Positions 32,774-41,344 of a stretch of DNA of 44,068 nucleotides are shown in pieces. The stretch is from assembly GCA_964545925.1 (NCBI GenBank), contig CAZJHM010000002.1, forward strand, positions 1 through 44,068. The letters run 5' to 3'. The DNA comes from CAZJHM01 sp964545925 (GTDB taxonomy: Archaea > Iainarchaeota > Iainarchaeia > Iainarchaeales > CAZJHM01). Position 1 is the first letter of the stretch. Each line of letters opens with the position of its first letter. The position numbers and the translations under genes were made by a program. The notes beneath the pieces were generated by a model. That model saw only the letters and a program-made list of their open reading frames with translations. It was not told the origin of the DNA and did not search any database.

Positions 32774-33248
32774 TTTTTTCTCTTTCTAAAATTATTTTAT
32801 TAGTTAATCCATATTTCTGTTTTTTTATCAATCTTTTTTCTTCTAATCTTAAAAGAGTTCTATGAACTTGTATTTTACTCATTCCTGTTTCTTTAACAAT
32901 TTTTGATTGTGTGCTTTCTTCATCATTATTTGATAAATATTCAATTATCTTTTTTTCATCAGGCAATAAAAAATCTCCCATTATTTGCTTTTTCATTTTT
33001 TTAACTTCTTTTTTTTCTTTTATTTCTTTTATTGTTAGTCCAGCTAAGAGACTAACTATACTTCCAACTAAAGCAAGAATGATTGAAATAATATTAACAG
33101 ACCTAAATGCATCATTCATTTTCCTTTGATTAAAAATTGGAGATTGGAAAAAATTATTATCGTCTTCATTGTTTGCTCCATTTGGAAAATTTCCGTTTGG
33201 AAACCTATTCAAATCAATATTTCTTTCCACTTCAATTGTCTGAAACAA
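32769..33248 (-). CDS. membrane-anchored winged-helix regulator, 5' end missing
   Basis: 159 residues from a TTG at 33248 with no ribosome-binding site; an ATG at 33119 (residue 44) is the only ATG-type alternative. Residues 1-45 are an Asn/Pro-rich linker, 50-70 a membrane helix (IISIILALVGSIVSLLAGL), and 95-155 a winged helix (EKKIIEYLSNNDEESTQSKI, GMSKIQVHRTLLRLEEKRLI). In related archaeal proteins a signal peptide and outside domain precede the linker. Here the frame is closed by a stop at 33261-33263, so the beginning seems to be lost. It abuts a truncated FtsX gene. It may sense outside signals, but the present form may not be functional. Confidence 0.65.
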   Translation of the reverse strand: MFQTIEVERNIDLNRFPNGNFPNGANNEDDNNFFQSPIFNQRKMNDAFRSVNIISIILALVGSIVSLLAGLTIKEIKEKKEVKKMKKQIMGDFLLPDEKKIIEYLSNNDEESTQSKIVKETGMSKIQVHRTLLRLEEKRLIKKQKYGLTNKIILEREKI

Positions 33249-33670
33249 TCTCGGAAACCCTTAGCACTTTAACTCTTTTTTTAGGAGCAATAGCAGCAAT
33301 TTCTCTTTTAGTTGGAGCAGTTGGAGTTGCAAACAGTATGTTTACCTCTGTTCTTGAAAAAACAAGAGAAATTGGAATTCTAAAAGCTTTAGGAGCAACA
33401 GAAAATGAAGTTCTTCTTCTTTTTATATTTGAATCTGGGCTTTTTGGTTTTGTAGGAGGTGTCCTTGGAATTTTATTAAGTTATATTCTTTCTTATGCAA
33501 TGCTTATTTTTGGAATAACTCTTTTTTCATCTTCTTCTCAAGTTTATATAAGCCCTGTTCTGATAATAGGTGCAATTATAATGTCCACTTTGATTGGAAT
33601 TGTTTCAGGTGTTTTTCCAGCTCGCTCAGCCTCTAAACTTAAACCAATAGAAGTTCTTCGCCAAAACTAA
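33236..33670 (+). pseudogene. C-terminal fragment of an FtsX/MacB-type ABC permease
   Basis: The frame encodes only the last 140 or so residues of a MacB-like permease: FLGAIAAISLLVGAVGVANS, EKTREIGILKALGATENEV, three membrane helices and the ending FPARSASKLKPIEVLRQN. The first membrane helix and the large outside domain are missing. The only in-frame codon usable as a start next to the homology is TTG (33236). Further upstream the frame is antisense to the HTH gene and shows no family match. Either a decayed gene or one side of a rearrangement or assembly join; no ATPase partner is present. Confidence 0.8.
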
Positions 33671-33682
33671 TTTTTCTCTAAT

Positions 33683-34414
33683 TTAACACAACCCATTAAA
33701 ATCAGAAGGAAGTCTTCCTTTCAAAAGAAGATAAAACAAATTATCAGTCAGCCAAATCTTTGCACAACCTAAATAAGGAACTACAAAAAATACTTTTCCT
33801 TGAATCTCATTTTCAGAAACAGGATAAAGTGTTATACAAGCTTTTTTAGGCAAGCCATTAATAATTACTCCACAATCTTGGTCAATAGTTGGATTCTTCA
33901 AACTATCTCCTTTTGTTAAATAATATTTTCCATCTAAAGCCTGAATCCCTAATACAGTTCTATGTATTATAGATTTTTTCTGCAACTCAGACCAATAAAC
34001 AACAATATCTCCACTAGTTTCTAATTCAATTTTCTTTCCCTCTAAATTTATTGTCTTTGCTCTTAAAACATTATCAACTATTTCGTATTCTATTTCTCCA
34101 ATTTCTGAAAAACTTTTTCCTTTAATATATTTCTCTATGGAAACTTCAAGAGAATTTATTTCTCCTCCTCCCCAAAGAAAGATTATATCTCCTCTATTTA
34201 ATACAGGTTCCATAGATGCACTCATTACAACACTTATTGGCATATCTGTCTGAAAGACTAAGCCCAAAAACAAAAGAAAGAGCCATGCAAAAACAAATGC
34301 ACTAACCAAATGAACAATAAATTCTCTATTACTATCTCCATTAGGATTAACAACAGGCATTAGATATTTATCAACATAAAAAAAAGGGTCTAACCATTTA
34401 AGTTTATCCTTCAT
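33683..34414 (-). CDS. signal peptidase I, archaeal/ER type
   Basis: 243 residues. Two hydrophobic segments at the N side (about 29-56), then the catalytic Ser in SVVMSASMEPVLNRGD, followed by the box with GDIVVYW and the catalytic His in IIHRTV. The third box YYLTKGDSLKNPTID contains the Asp. The Ser-His-Asp set, not Ser-Lys, marks the archaeal/eukaryotic ER enzyme. It removes signal peptides from SRP- and Sec-exported proteins. It overlaps the SdpI-like gene by 4 nt. Confidence 0.92.
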   Translation of the reverse strand: MKDKLKWLDPFFYVDKYLMPVVNPNGDSNREFIVHLVSAFVFAWLFLLFLGLVFQTDMPISVVMSASMEPVLNRGDIIFLWGGGEINSLEVSIEKYIKGKSFSEIGEIEYEIVDNVLRAKTINLEGKKIELETSGDIVVYWSELQKKSIIHRTVLGIQALDGKYYLTKGDSLKNPTIDQDCGVIINGLPKKACITLYPVSENEIQGKVFFVVPYLGCAKIWLTDNLFYLLLKGRLPSDFNGLC

Positions 34415-35040
34415 TTTTCCACTTTCTTATACTCAAAATAAGAATAAGCAAATAAATATCCTGTGGCAAGCAAAATACAAACAATAAAGAAAATAAACAA
34501 TCCCTTTATCATTCCAAGCAAAACCATCAAAACACAAATCAATCCAAATACTTTGAATATTTTTCCTCCCAATTTATTTGTTTTATCCCAAATTTTATCA
34601 CTAGACATTGTCCAAGGAGTTCTTATTCCAATAAACCAATTTCTTTTTGATTTTTCCATTACAACTCCAGCATAAAATAAAATAACAGCAATTCCTCCAA
34701 TTGTCATTGCCCCAATATCCAATTCATATCCATAATTAACAGTAATTACAATTGCATGCAAATACAAAAGAAACAAAAGCAAAAGAACGACAAATTTTTC
34801 ATAATATCCTTCAAACTTCTTAATATTTTTAGTTGGGTCAATTTTAGGAATAACCAAGAAAACAACAACCATTGCTAAACTGAGCAAAGGCATTATTGCC
34901 AATCCCCAAAACTTGTCCATATAACCATTTGCTTCTCCTTCTAGTCCCCAATGTGTAATCATTTCATCAGGCATTTGTTCATAGACTGCAAAAGAAAAAA
35001 CAAACCCCAATAATATAATAATTAATGCAATTTTTTCCAT
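34411..35040 (-). CDS. SdpI-like (DUF1648) membrane protein
   Basis: 209 residues from the ATG at 35040, 11 nt after GGTGA; an ATG at 35049 is also possible but only 2 nt from that site. About six membrane helices. The DUF1648 part has YEQMPDEMITHWGLEGEANG and the SdpI part has NWFIGIRTPWTMSSDKIWDK followed by a lysine-ended helix. SdpI of Bacillus gives immunity to a killing peptide and acts in signalling; in archaea the function is unknown. It is co-transcribed with signal peptidase I (4-nt overlap). Confidence 0.88.
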   Translation of the reverse strand: MEKIALIIILLGFVFSFAVYEQMPDEMITHWGLEGEANGYMDKFWGLAIMPLLSLAMVVVFLVIPKIDPTKNIKKFEGYYEKFVVLLLLFLLYLHAIVITVNYGYELDIGAMTIGGIAVILFYAGVVMEKSKRNWFIGIRTPWTMSSDKIWDKTNKLGGKIFKVFGLICVLMVLLGMIKGLFIFFIVCILLATGYLFAYSYFEYKKVEK

Positions 35041-35161
35041 ACTAATCATACTCACCAAGCAAATAAAAAACTATCCTCTTTTATTTTCTCCATTCTAAAA
35101 TATAATAACTCCGGCATTCAGCCTCCATCTCTTTTTTATACTTCTCTAACCCTTTTCTTTT

Positions 35162-36178
35162 ATGCATCACTCTTTGGACGAAATAATCCAAACATTAAAA
35201 CAAAAAGAAACCCAACTTCAATCTTCTCTTTCCAATTTTCTCCACAATCGTTCCCTTCAAAATTCACAAAACTTCCAAGAAAATCTAGTTATACCTCTCC
35301 AAAAGAAAATCCTAAGAGAAAAAATAGCAGGAGTAGATTCAGGATTTGTAGATTTCAACTTCTCTCATCTCCAAGTAATCGCAGTCCGCACAACTTCTGC
35401 AATCTATTCTTTCAATGAAAAACTCCAAGAATATTCATATTATCCCCACTACTACTCACAACCTTTACTTTTCTACTCCGAGAAAACAGTTGATTCAAAT
35501 GACTTAACTTTAAACAAAAATTTAATCCGTCTCCGTGAGGAAATCCAAACAGCAATTGAAACAATTGAAAAACATAAACCCCAATACCTTTACTTAGATG
35601 GAAGTATAGTCCCCCAATATTCTGAAAAACCAGCCCAAAACTCCAAACTAAAAAAAGAATATGAAGATTTAGTCCTTCTTTTTGAAACTCTTTACCTAAC
35701 AGCAGAAAAAAATAATTGTCTTCTAATAGGTTGTGTAGAAGATTCAAGAGGCACAAGATTCACTGAACTTTTAGCAAAAGAAATAAACAAAGACATCTCT
35801 CTTTATGATACTCAATTTCTCCATTACTTCCTGCAACCCGGAGAAAGAACTTCTTTATTTTCATACACTCCTGAAAAACATCCTATTCTAATGGATTTTG
35901 ATGAAAAATACAGAAACTCAATTTATGTTTTTTATCTAAAAGCTGGTTTAGACAAACCTCTAAGAATTGAATTCTTAAAAAAAGAGTCAGCAAAAGAAAT
36001 AGCAGAAATAACATACACTCTTTCTTCTATTCACAGAACATATTCTTATCCATCTGTTTTAATAGAAGCAGATTTGCGCTCTCGCTTAAAGCCAAAAGAG
36101 ATAGACTTTATATTTAATTCGATTATCAATAGAGTAGGAAAAGGAATCTTAATGAGAAGAGAAAGGAGGCCATTCTAA
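35162..36178 (+). CDS. nurA: NurA 5'-3' nuclease
   Basis: 338 residues. NurA resects DNA ends together with HerA. The RNase H-like active site is visible: IAGVDSGFV (about 58) with the first Asp, YLDGSIVPQY (about 143) with the second, CVEDSRGTRF (about 192), and VLIEADLRSR near the end. The two genes needed for the complex lie together: nurA, a HAD gene starting at the nurA stop (1-nt overlap), then herA. A TTTTTATAC box is about 29 nt before the ATG. Confidence 0.92.
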   Translation: MHHSLDEIIQTLKQKETQLQSSLSNFLHNRSLQNSQNFQENLVIPLQKKILREKIAGVDSGFVDFNFSHLQVIAVRTTSAIYSFNEKLQEYSYYPHYYSQPLLFYSEKTVDSNDLTLNKNLIRLREEIQTAIETIEKHKPQYLYLDGSIVPQYSEKPAQNSKLKKEYEDLVLLFETLYLTAEKNNCLLIGCVEDSRGTRFTELLAKEINKDISLYDTQFLHYFLQPGERTSLFSYTPEKHPILMDFDEKYRNSIYVFYLKAGLDKPLRIEFLKKESAKEIAEITYTLSSIHRTYSYPSVLIEADLRSRLKPKEIDFIFNSIINRVGKGILMRRERRPF

Positions 36179-36819
36179 TGAAAGCACTTTTGTTTGACTT
36201 ATGGGACACAATCGCTGTCTCTAAACATTTCATAAAAAATTTCAAAGAAACAATTAACATAGGCCCAGAAATCTCTCTAAAAGATTTTCATATTCGTCTA
36301 GCTCACACCTGCTTTACTCATCCTTTTCAAGATTACAATTCACTTGTTAAGGCAATTTTCTCAGAATTTGGAAAAAAACCAAATCCACAAGACATCTCAA
36401 AAGCAGTTTCTAAATTAGAAAATTTTTTCATAAATGCAGAACTTTTCCCAGACTCAAAATATATTTGGCAATTAAAAGAAAACTACAAGTTTGCTCTTTT
36501 AACCAATACAATATCTCCTAATTTTGATGAAATCTTGGAACTTTTAAACATAGAAAACAAGTTTGATGTTTTAGCTCCCTCTTTTCTCACAAACTCAATT
36601 AAACCTCAACCAGCAATCTACCAATATGCTCTTAAAAAATTAAAACTAAATCCTCAAGACACAATGATGATTTCAGATTCAATAAAAGATTTAGATGGGG
36701 CAATTGTCTTGGATATCCATCCTTTATTAATAGATAGAAAAGACAAACATCAATATTCTCCAAAAATAAAATCTCTAAAAGAACTTCCAAAATATCTAGA
36801 GGGATTTGAATGGAAATAG
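36178..36819 (+). CDS. HAD-superfamily hydrolase
   Basis: 213 residues. HAD motifs I to IV: LFDLWDT (the second Asp of DxD is replaced by Trp-Asp, as in some HAD phosphatases), LLTNT, KPQPAIYQYALKKL and MISDSIKDLDGA. A helical cap follows motif I (about 20-95). The substrate is unknown; the placement between nurA and herA with 1-nt and 10-nt overlaps implies tight co-expression, perhaps removal of phosphate from DNA ends or nucleotides released by NurA (inference). Confidence 0.8.
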   Translation: MKALLFDLWDTIAVSKHFIKNFKETINIGPEISLKDFHIRLAHTCFTHPFQDYNSLVKAIFSEFGKKPNPQDISKAVSKLENFFINAELFPDSKYIWQLKENYKFALLTNTISPNFDEILELLNIENKFDVLAPSFLTNSIKPQPAIYQYALKKLKLNPQDTMMISDSIKDLDGAIVLDIHPLLIDRKDKHQYSPKIKSLKELPKYLEGFEWK

Positions 36820-38500
36820 GAACAGTTGTCTCAACAACTCTCTCACCTTCTCCAACAAAAGTAGATTNNNNNNNNNNNNNNNNNNNNNNNNNNNNNNNNN
36901 NNNNNNNNNNNNNNNNNNNNNNNNNNNNNNNNNNNNNNNNNNNNNNNNNNNNNNNNNNNNNNNNNNNGAAATAGGAACAGTTGTCTCAACAACTCTCTCA
37001 CCTTCTCCAACAAAAGTAGATTTTGTAATTACAAAAGGAATAGTTCGCAAAGGGCAGTTTATAGAAATTCCTTTCAAAGACGGACTTTTAATTTGCCTAG
37101 TAAATGATATTCTAAAAACAAACCATTATTTTGAGCGTCCAGATGCAGTAAAAGAATTTGAACACAATATCTCTTCTTTGGAAAATCATTTCCCAATTAA
37201 AGAATGGGAATTTCTAATTGGCTCTGCTCAACCTTTAGCAGTCCTTTCTGAAGATTCTCTTCTCCGTCCATCTTTCCCTCCTTCCCCCGGAGAAAGAGTT
37301 TTTGTAGCTAAAAATGAAACTCTCAAGAAATTCCTTTCCCTGGACTCCCAAGGACTTAATCTAGGTTCAATCCAATTTCATGATTTACCTTTACAAGCAA
37401 ACATAGACCGTCTTTTGAAAAAACATTTAGCAATCTTGGCTCTCTCTGGGGCAGGAAAATCATATCTAGTCTCAGTTCTTTTAGAAGAACTTCTTTCTCG
37501 CTCTCCTTCTCAAGGCAGAATAGCAACAATCATTATAGACCCTCACGGAGAATACAAAAACTTTGCCGAGTCACTCACATCTCAGGCAAAAAAAGAAAAC
37601 AGAAAAGATTTCTCCCCATTAACCCGCTTGGTTTTAAGCAAAGACATTCGCATTGCAACTTCTTCTTTAACAGAAGGATTAATCTCAAACCTCAATCCTT
37701 CTTTTACTTCAGCTCAAAAAAGAGAATTCCGTAAGCTCTTGAATGAAATGAGGCAAGAAGCAAAAAGAAAAGGCCCATTTGATTTACAAGACATGAGAGA
37801 AGAAATAGACAAAAGAGAAATAGACCCAAAAATAAAATCCGGACTTTACAATATTCTTCACGATTTAGAACTCTTAAATCTTTTTTCAAAAACAGACAAT
37901 CCTTCTTTTTCTTCTTTAGCCAAACCTGGAACTCTCACAGTCTTAGACTTATCAGAAACAATAGACATGAGAAGAAAACAAACAATTGCTCATTTCTGTG
38001 CAACTTCTCTTTTTGATTCTCGTAGGCATGAAAGAATCCCACCAGTTTTAATAGCAATAGAAGAAGCTCATCAGTTTATCCCAGAATCTTCTTCAGACAG
38101 AGCAATCTCTCGTAACATCTTTGAAACAATTGCAAGAGAAGGAAGAAAATTCGGAACCTCCCTCTGCCTGATTTCTCAGCGTCCAATCAAACTAGATCCA
38201 ACAGTCTTAGCTCAATGCAATACTCAAATAATCCTCCGTATGACAAATCCTTATGATATCGACCATGTCTCTAAATCCGCAGAAGGAATAGATTCTAAAT
38301 CAAAAGAAATGATAACCTCCCTAAGAGTTGGAGAAGCATTAATTGTCGGAGAAGCATTCCATTATCCTGTTTTCTGCAAAGTCCGTAAAAGAACATCCCA
38401 AGACCCTTCCCACGAAAAAACCCTCTCCGAACTTTCTTTAGCTTTTGAAAATCAGCAAGAAGAAATCACCAAAGATGTAGATTTCTTCCTCAACCAGTGA
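36810..38500 (+). CDS. herA: HerA bipolar DNA helicase/translocase
   Basis: The gene is interrupted by a false gap: 36813-36867 and 36968-37022 are the same 55 bp, with 100 N between. Removing 155 bp gives a 511-residue protein beginning MEIGTVVSTTLSPSPTKVDF, the HAS-barrel start typical of HerA, from the ATG at 36810. Walker A is LALSGAGKSYLVS, Walker B is LIAIEEAH, and the Arg-rich sensor parts (REGRKFGTSLCLISQRP) are present. HerA is a hexameric ATPase that pumps DNA through and activates NurA for end resection. It overlaps the HAD gene by 10 nt. Confidence 0.92.
36813..37022. other. false gap: exact 55-bp duplicate on both sides of 100 N
   Basis: 36813-36867 equals 36968-37022 over 55 bases; N occupy 36868-36967. 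As at 17391, the contig ends overlap by one k-mer. After removal the HerA frame runs from the ATG at 36810 without interruption. If left as is, annotation would create a wrong start at 36806. Confidence 0.9.
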
Positions 38501-38575
38501 TTTTTCCAAACAATTAATTTCATCGGCAATCCACCCCCTAGTCAAGCACTTATTCTCCCCCCGCCTAAAAAGAAT

Positions 38576-39670
38576 ATGCACAACCACCTGCCTATCACAG
38601 ACATAGAATACAAAGAGGACGAAAAAGGCTCACGAATAGTTCTTTTTTCAGAACATAAATCAACCTCTCATCCCTTTACTCCTCTTTACATTTTGCCTGC
38701 AAAAGAAAAGTCTGAAAAAAAACCTTTTCTAATGCAGGCCTCTTTTTCTAAACTCCAAGAAATAAAAGATTCCTTTGAAACTCCCCCAGTTCTTCTCAAC
38801 CCAGAAAGACAATTCCTCTTAGAAAACAATCTTTCTTTCTACTCAACAGACTCATATGGTTTGCCTAACATCAAACTCTTAGGAGAACCAATCTCAGAAA
38901 TTTTAAAATCAGAATCCCAATTAACAAAAGAAGCAGTCCTCAGTTCCCTAATCAAAACTCAAATCTTGCAAACAAAAGAAAAAAATGCAAATTTATTAGA
39001 AAACATTTTTTTCAAATCTCGTCTCCCCCTAACAAAAACAAAATACCCTAAAACCCCAACTTTCTCAAAAAACGACTTGTCCTTAGTCCCTTCTTTCCTT
39101 TTATCTTCCCATGCAAAAGTCCAACCAACAACAGACGGAATCTTCTATCAATCTTTCCTAGATGAATATGCTTTATATTTCCACAAAACAAACACAAACC
39201 AAAAAGAAAGATTCCAAAGAAACAAACAATTCAATTTAGATTATTTTCCCATAGGCCCTCTTTTCAGAAATCAATCTTACATAATCCCATTAATAGATGC
39301 AATAGCAAACTCTGATTTTTTAAAAATCCAAGATTTAGGAAAAGAAACAAACCCATCTTTTTCAACAGCTCTTTCTTTAATCCCAACTCTTTCTTCTTTT
39401 TCTCAATACCACAAGAAAACCTCAGAACATCTAGAACAAATCTACACTAAAAAACACAAAATCCTTTTCTATAAAGAACTAGAACAAAACAACCTCTATC
39501 TATATTCCCGTCTTTCTCAAAAATTCCTAGATTCCCAACTTAAACTTCTTCCTCAACATCTTTCCCAATACAAAGAATTCACAAAAGAACTTTCTATCCT
39601 CTCATCTCTTATGAAAAACACTCTTCAACAAAACACACTCATGGAAAAAGCAAAATCAATCCTAGCTTAA
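38576..39670 (+). CDS. unknown protein in the NurA-HerA-Rad50 island
   Basis: 364 residues, not recognised. No membrane segment, no signal peptide, no Walker motifs, no Cys cluster. The start MHNHLPITDIEY is followed by a beta-rich N-terminal 100 residues, a mixed middle with FLLENNLSFYSTDSYGLPN and DGIFYQSFLDEYALYFHK, and a helical end rich in Leu, Gln and Lys (about 280-364). No metallophosphoesterase motifs of Mre11 (D-x-H, GNHD, GHxH) are seen. It lies 75 nt after herA on the same strand with no clear promoter, so it is probably in the same transcript. Its stop overlaps that of the convergent uppP gene by 9 nt. A lineage-specific partner of HerA-NurA or Rad50 is possible. Confidence 0.65.
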   Translation: MHNHLPITDIEYKEDEKGSRIVLFSEHKSTSHPFTPLYILPAKEKSEKKPFLMQASFSKLQEIKDSFETPPVLLNPERQFLLENNLSFYSTDSYGLPNIKLLGEPISEILKSESQLTKEAVLSSLIKTQILQTKEKNANLLENIFFKSRLPLTKTKYPKTPTFSKNDLSLVPSFLLSSHAKVQPTTDGIFYQSFLDEYALYFHKTNTNQKERFQRNKQFNLDYFPIGPLFRNQSYIIPLIDAIANSDFLKIQDLGKETNPSFSTALSLIPTLSSFSQYHKKTSEHLEQIYTKKHKILFYKELEQNNLYLYSRLSQKFLDSQLKLLPQHLSQYKEFTKELSILSSLMKNTLQQNTLMEKAKSILA

Positions 39671-40417
39671 AATATAAACAAACTCAAAAAAAGTCACAAT
39701 CAAATAAAGTAATCCCAACCCATAACAAACCTTAGAAAAGTTCCATTTCCTAGCCAATCTAAGAACAACATCAATCAACAAATACCCAACTAAAAAAGCA
39801 AATAAAATCCCAATAAAAATATCAAAATTAAGAACAACCCCTTTTTTCAATCCCATTAAAATATTTGCTCCCAAGATAGAAGGAACAGCTAAAATAAAAC
39901 TTGTCTTAAATGCTTCTTCAGCCTTAAACCCACGAAACAAAAGATATCCACTACTCAATCCACTTCTGCTCAACCCAGGAATAACAGCAAGTCCTTGAAC
40001 TAATCCTAAAACAAATCCATTTTTAATAGAAAAATCTTCTTTTCCCTTTCTAGACATTCTCAAAACAAACCCTGTCCCAATCAATCCAACTCCAACAATT
40101 AAATTTAAAGCAAACACACTCCCTAAAAAATAATCCAAAAACAAATAACTTGGAATCGCACTAATACAAGTCCCAATCAATGCAAAAAAATAAAAGTTTA
40201 TTTTTTTTCTTTCATTAAAAATCTTAAGAATTTCTCTCTGAAAATAAACAAGAGCAGCAAATGTAGTTCCCAAATGTAAAAGCAAAATATCTTCCATTAT
40301 TCCATCTGCTTGCATACCAAGAAAATTCAAAGCTAAAAAAACAATCTGTCCTTGACTACTTATAGGCAACCATTCAGTTATTCCTTGAACAATTCCAAGA
40401 ATAATTTCATTTATCAT
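39662..40417 (-). CDS. uppP: polyprenyl-diphosphatase (UppP/BacA family)
   Basis: 251 residues and about eight membrane helices. The two family motifs are GIVQGITEWLPISSQGQ (about 8-24) and VIPGLSRSGLSSGYLLFRG (about 145-163) with the catalytic Arg. The His that follows SSxG in bacterial enzymes is Gln here. It recycles the C55- or dolichyl-type lipid carrier of envelope glycan synthesis by removing one phosphate. It overlaps the EamA gene by 4 nt, so they are one operon, placed inside the repair island on the opposite strand. Confidence 0.9.
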   Translation of the reverse strand: MINEIILGIVQGITEWLPISSQGQIVFLALNFLGMQADGIMEDILLLHLGTTFAALVYFQREILKIFNERKKINFYFFALIGTCISAIPSYLFLDYFLGSVFALNLIVGVGLIGTGFVLRMSRKGKEDFSIKNGFVLGLVQGLAVIPGLSRSGLSSGYLLFRGFKAEEAFKTSFILAVPSILGANILMGLKKGVVLNFDIFIGILFAFLVGYLLIDVVLRLARKWNFSKVCYGLGLLYLIVTFFEFVYILS

Positions 40418-41292
40418 CCAGCCACAACCAAATACATTCCAATCAACATAAGCAAAGTCAAAACAACTTTTTCTTTAATATGTTTCTCTTTGTAAATTTT
40501 TCCACCAAACAAAGTGATAATAACAGTCTCAAATTTTTTTATTGCATATACCAAACTAACAATTGAACCTGGAATTGACAAAGCCATAAGATAAAACAAA
40601 CTCGCTCCAACTCCTAAAAAACTATTTACAAATTTAATTCCTTTTCCTCTAAATTTAAAAAAATCCTTATATTTCTTTTTTATTAAATAACCAATAAGCA
40701 AAACAAGAACAGTCAAATATTCAATTATCATAACACTGATAACACTTGTTTTTGAAACAAGTATTTTTTCATTTATAATCACAATACTGCTTATAAACAA
40801 GTATATAATCATTGCTTCAAAATATGGATTTTTGAATATTTTTAAAAGTTTTAAACCATGACTTGTTTCTTCTTGTTCAATAAAATATGCCGAAATAACA
40901 ATAATTAATATTCCTAGTATTTGTATAAAATTCAGGGTTTCTCCAAGAAAAAGAAAACCTATTGTAGCAAGTATCACTGGAACAAGGTTAGTTAAAGGAG
41001 CTATTTCACTTACATGCATATGTCTGTATGCATTGAAAAACATAAACCATGCAAAACAAAGTATAACTCCATTTCCAATTGCAAATAATATAATATCTAT
41101 TTCAGGAACAACAGGAGCAGGAACTAATCCAAACCAATTAAAAAATGAAAAGAAACCCATAACCAAAAGAGCAAACAAACAATACCAATACAAATATTCA
41201 CTTACATTTTCTTCATACAGAAGTTTCTTAGAAATTATCATTTTTCCAGAAAAGAACAATCCAGCAGTCAATGCAAATATTGCCCAAATCAT
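40414..41292 (-). CDS. EamA/DMT-family transporter
   Basis: 292 residues and ten membrane helices in two EamA repeats (about 1-135 and 150-290). Each repeat ends in the family pattern (LVPVILATIGFLFLGETLNF, and FETVIITLFGGKIYKEKHI). DMT proteins move small metabolites; some members (ArnE/ArnF) flip lipid-linked sugars. Because it is translationally coupled to uppP, a function as a flippase for polyprenyl phosphate or a linked sugar is reasonable, but not proven by sequence. Confidence 0.85.
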   Translation of the reverse strand: MIWAIFALTAGLFFSGKMIISKKLLYEENVSEYLYWYCLFALLVMGFFSFFNWFGLVPAPVVPEIDIILFAIGNGVILCFAWFMFFNAYRHMHVSEIAPLTNLVPVILATIGFLFLGETLNFIQILGILIIVISAYFIEQEETSHGLKLLKIFKNPYFEAMIIYLFISSIVIINEKILVSKTSVISVMIIEYLTVLVLLIGYLIKKKYKDFFKFRGKGIKFVNSFLGVGASLFYLMALSIPGSIVSLVYAIKKFETVIITLFGGKIYKEKHIKEKVVLTLLMLIGMYLVVAG

Positions 41293-41310
41293 ATCTATAC
41301 TACATTTTCG

Positions 41311-41323
41311 TTATTTATAAAAG
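41311..41323. promoter_or_regulatory. shared bidirectional TATA-like box (EamA / rad50)
   Basis: TTTATAAA (41314-41321) reads the same on both strands. It is about 30 nt before the rad50 ATG (41345) and 28-29 nt before the EamA ATG (41292), in the middle of a 52-bp spacer. Confidence 0.5.
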
Positions 41324-41344
41324 ATATTACTCAAGAAAATACTT

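Noticed and set aside
36806..36819. A HerA start at 36806
   Set aside because: This frame depends on the arbitrary length of the N run; after collapse of the duplicate the correct frame starts at the ATG at 36810.
38576..39670. The unknown gene as a diverged Mre11
   Set aside because: None of the metallophosphoesterase motifs is present; it is left as unknown rather than named.
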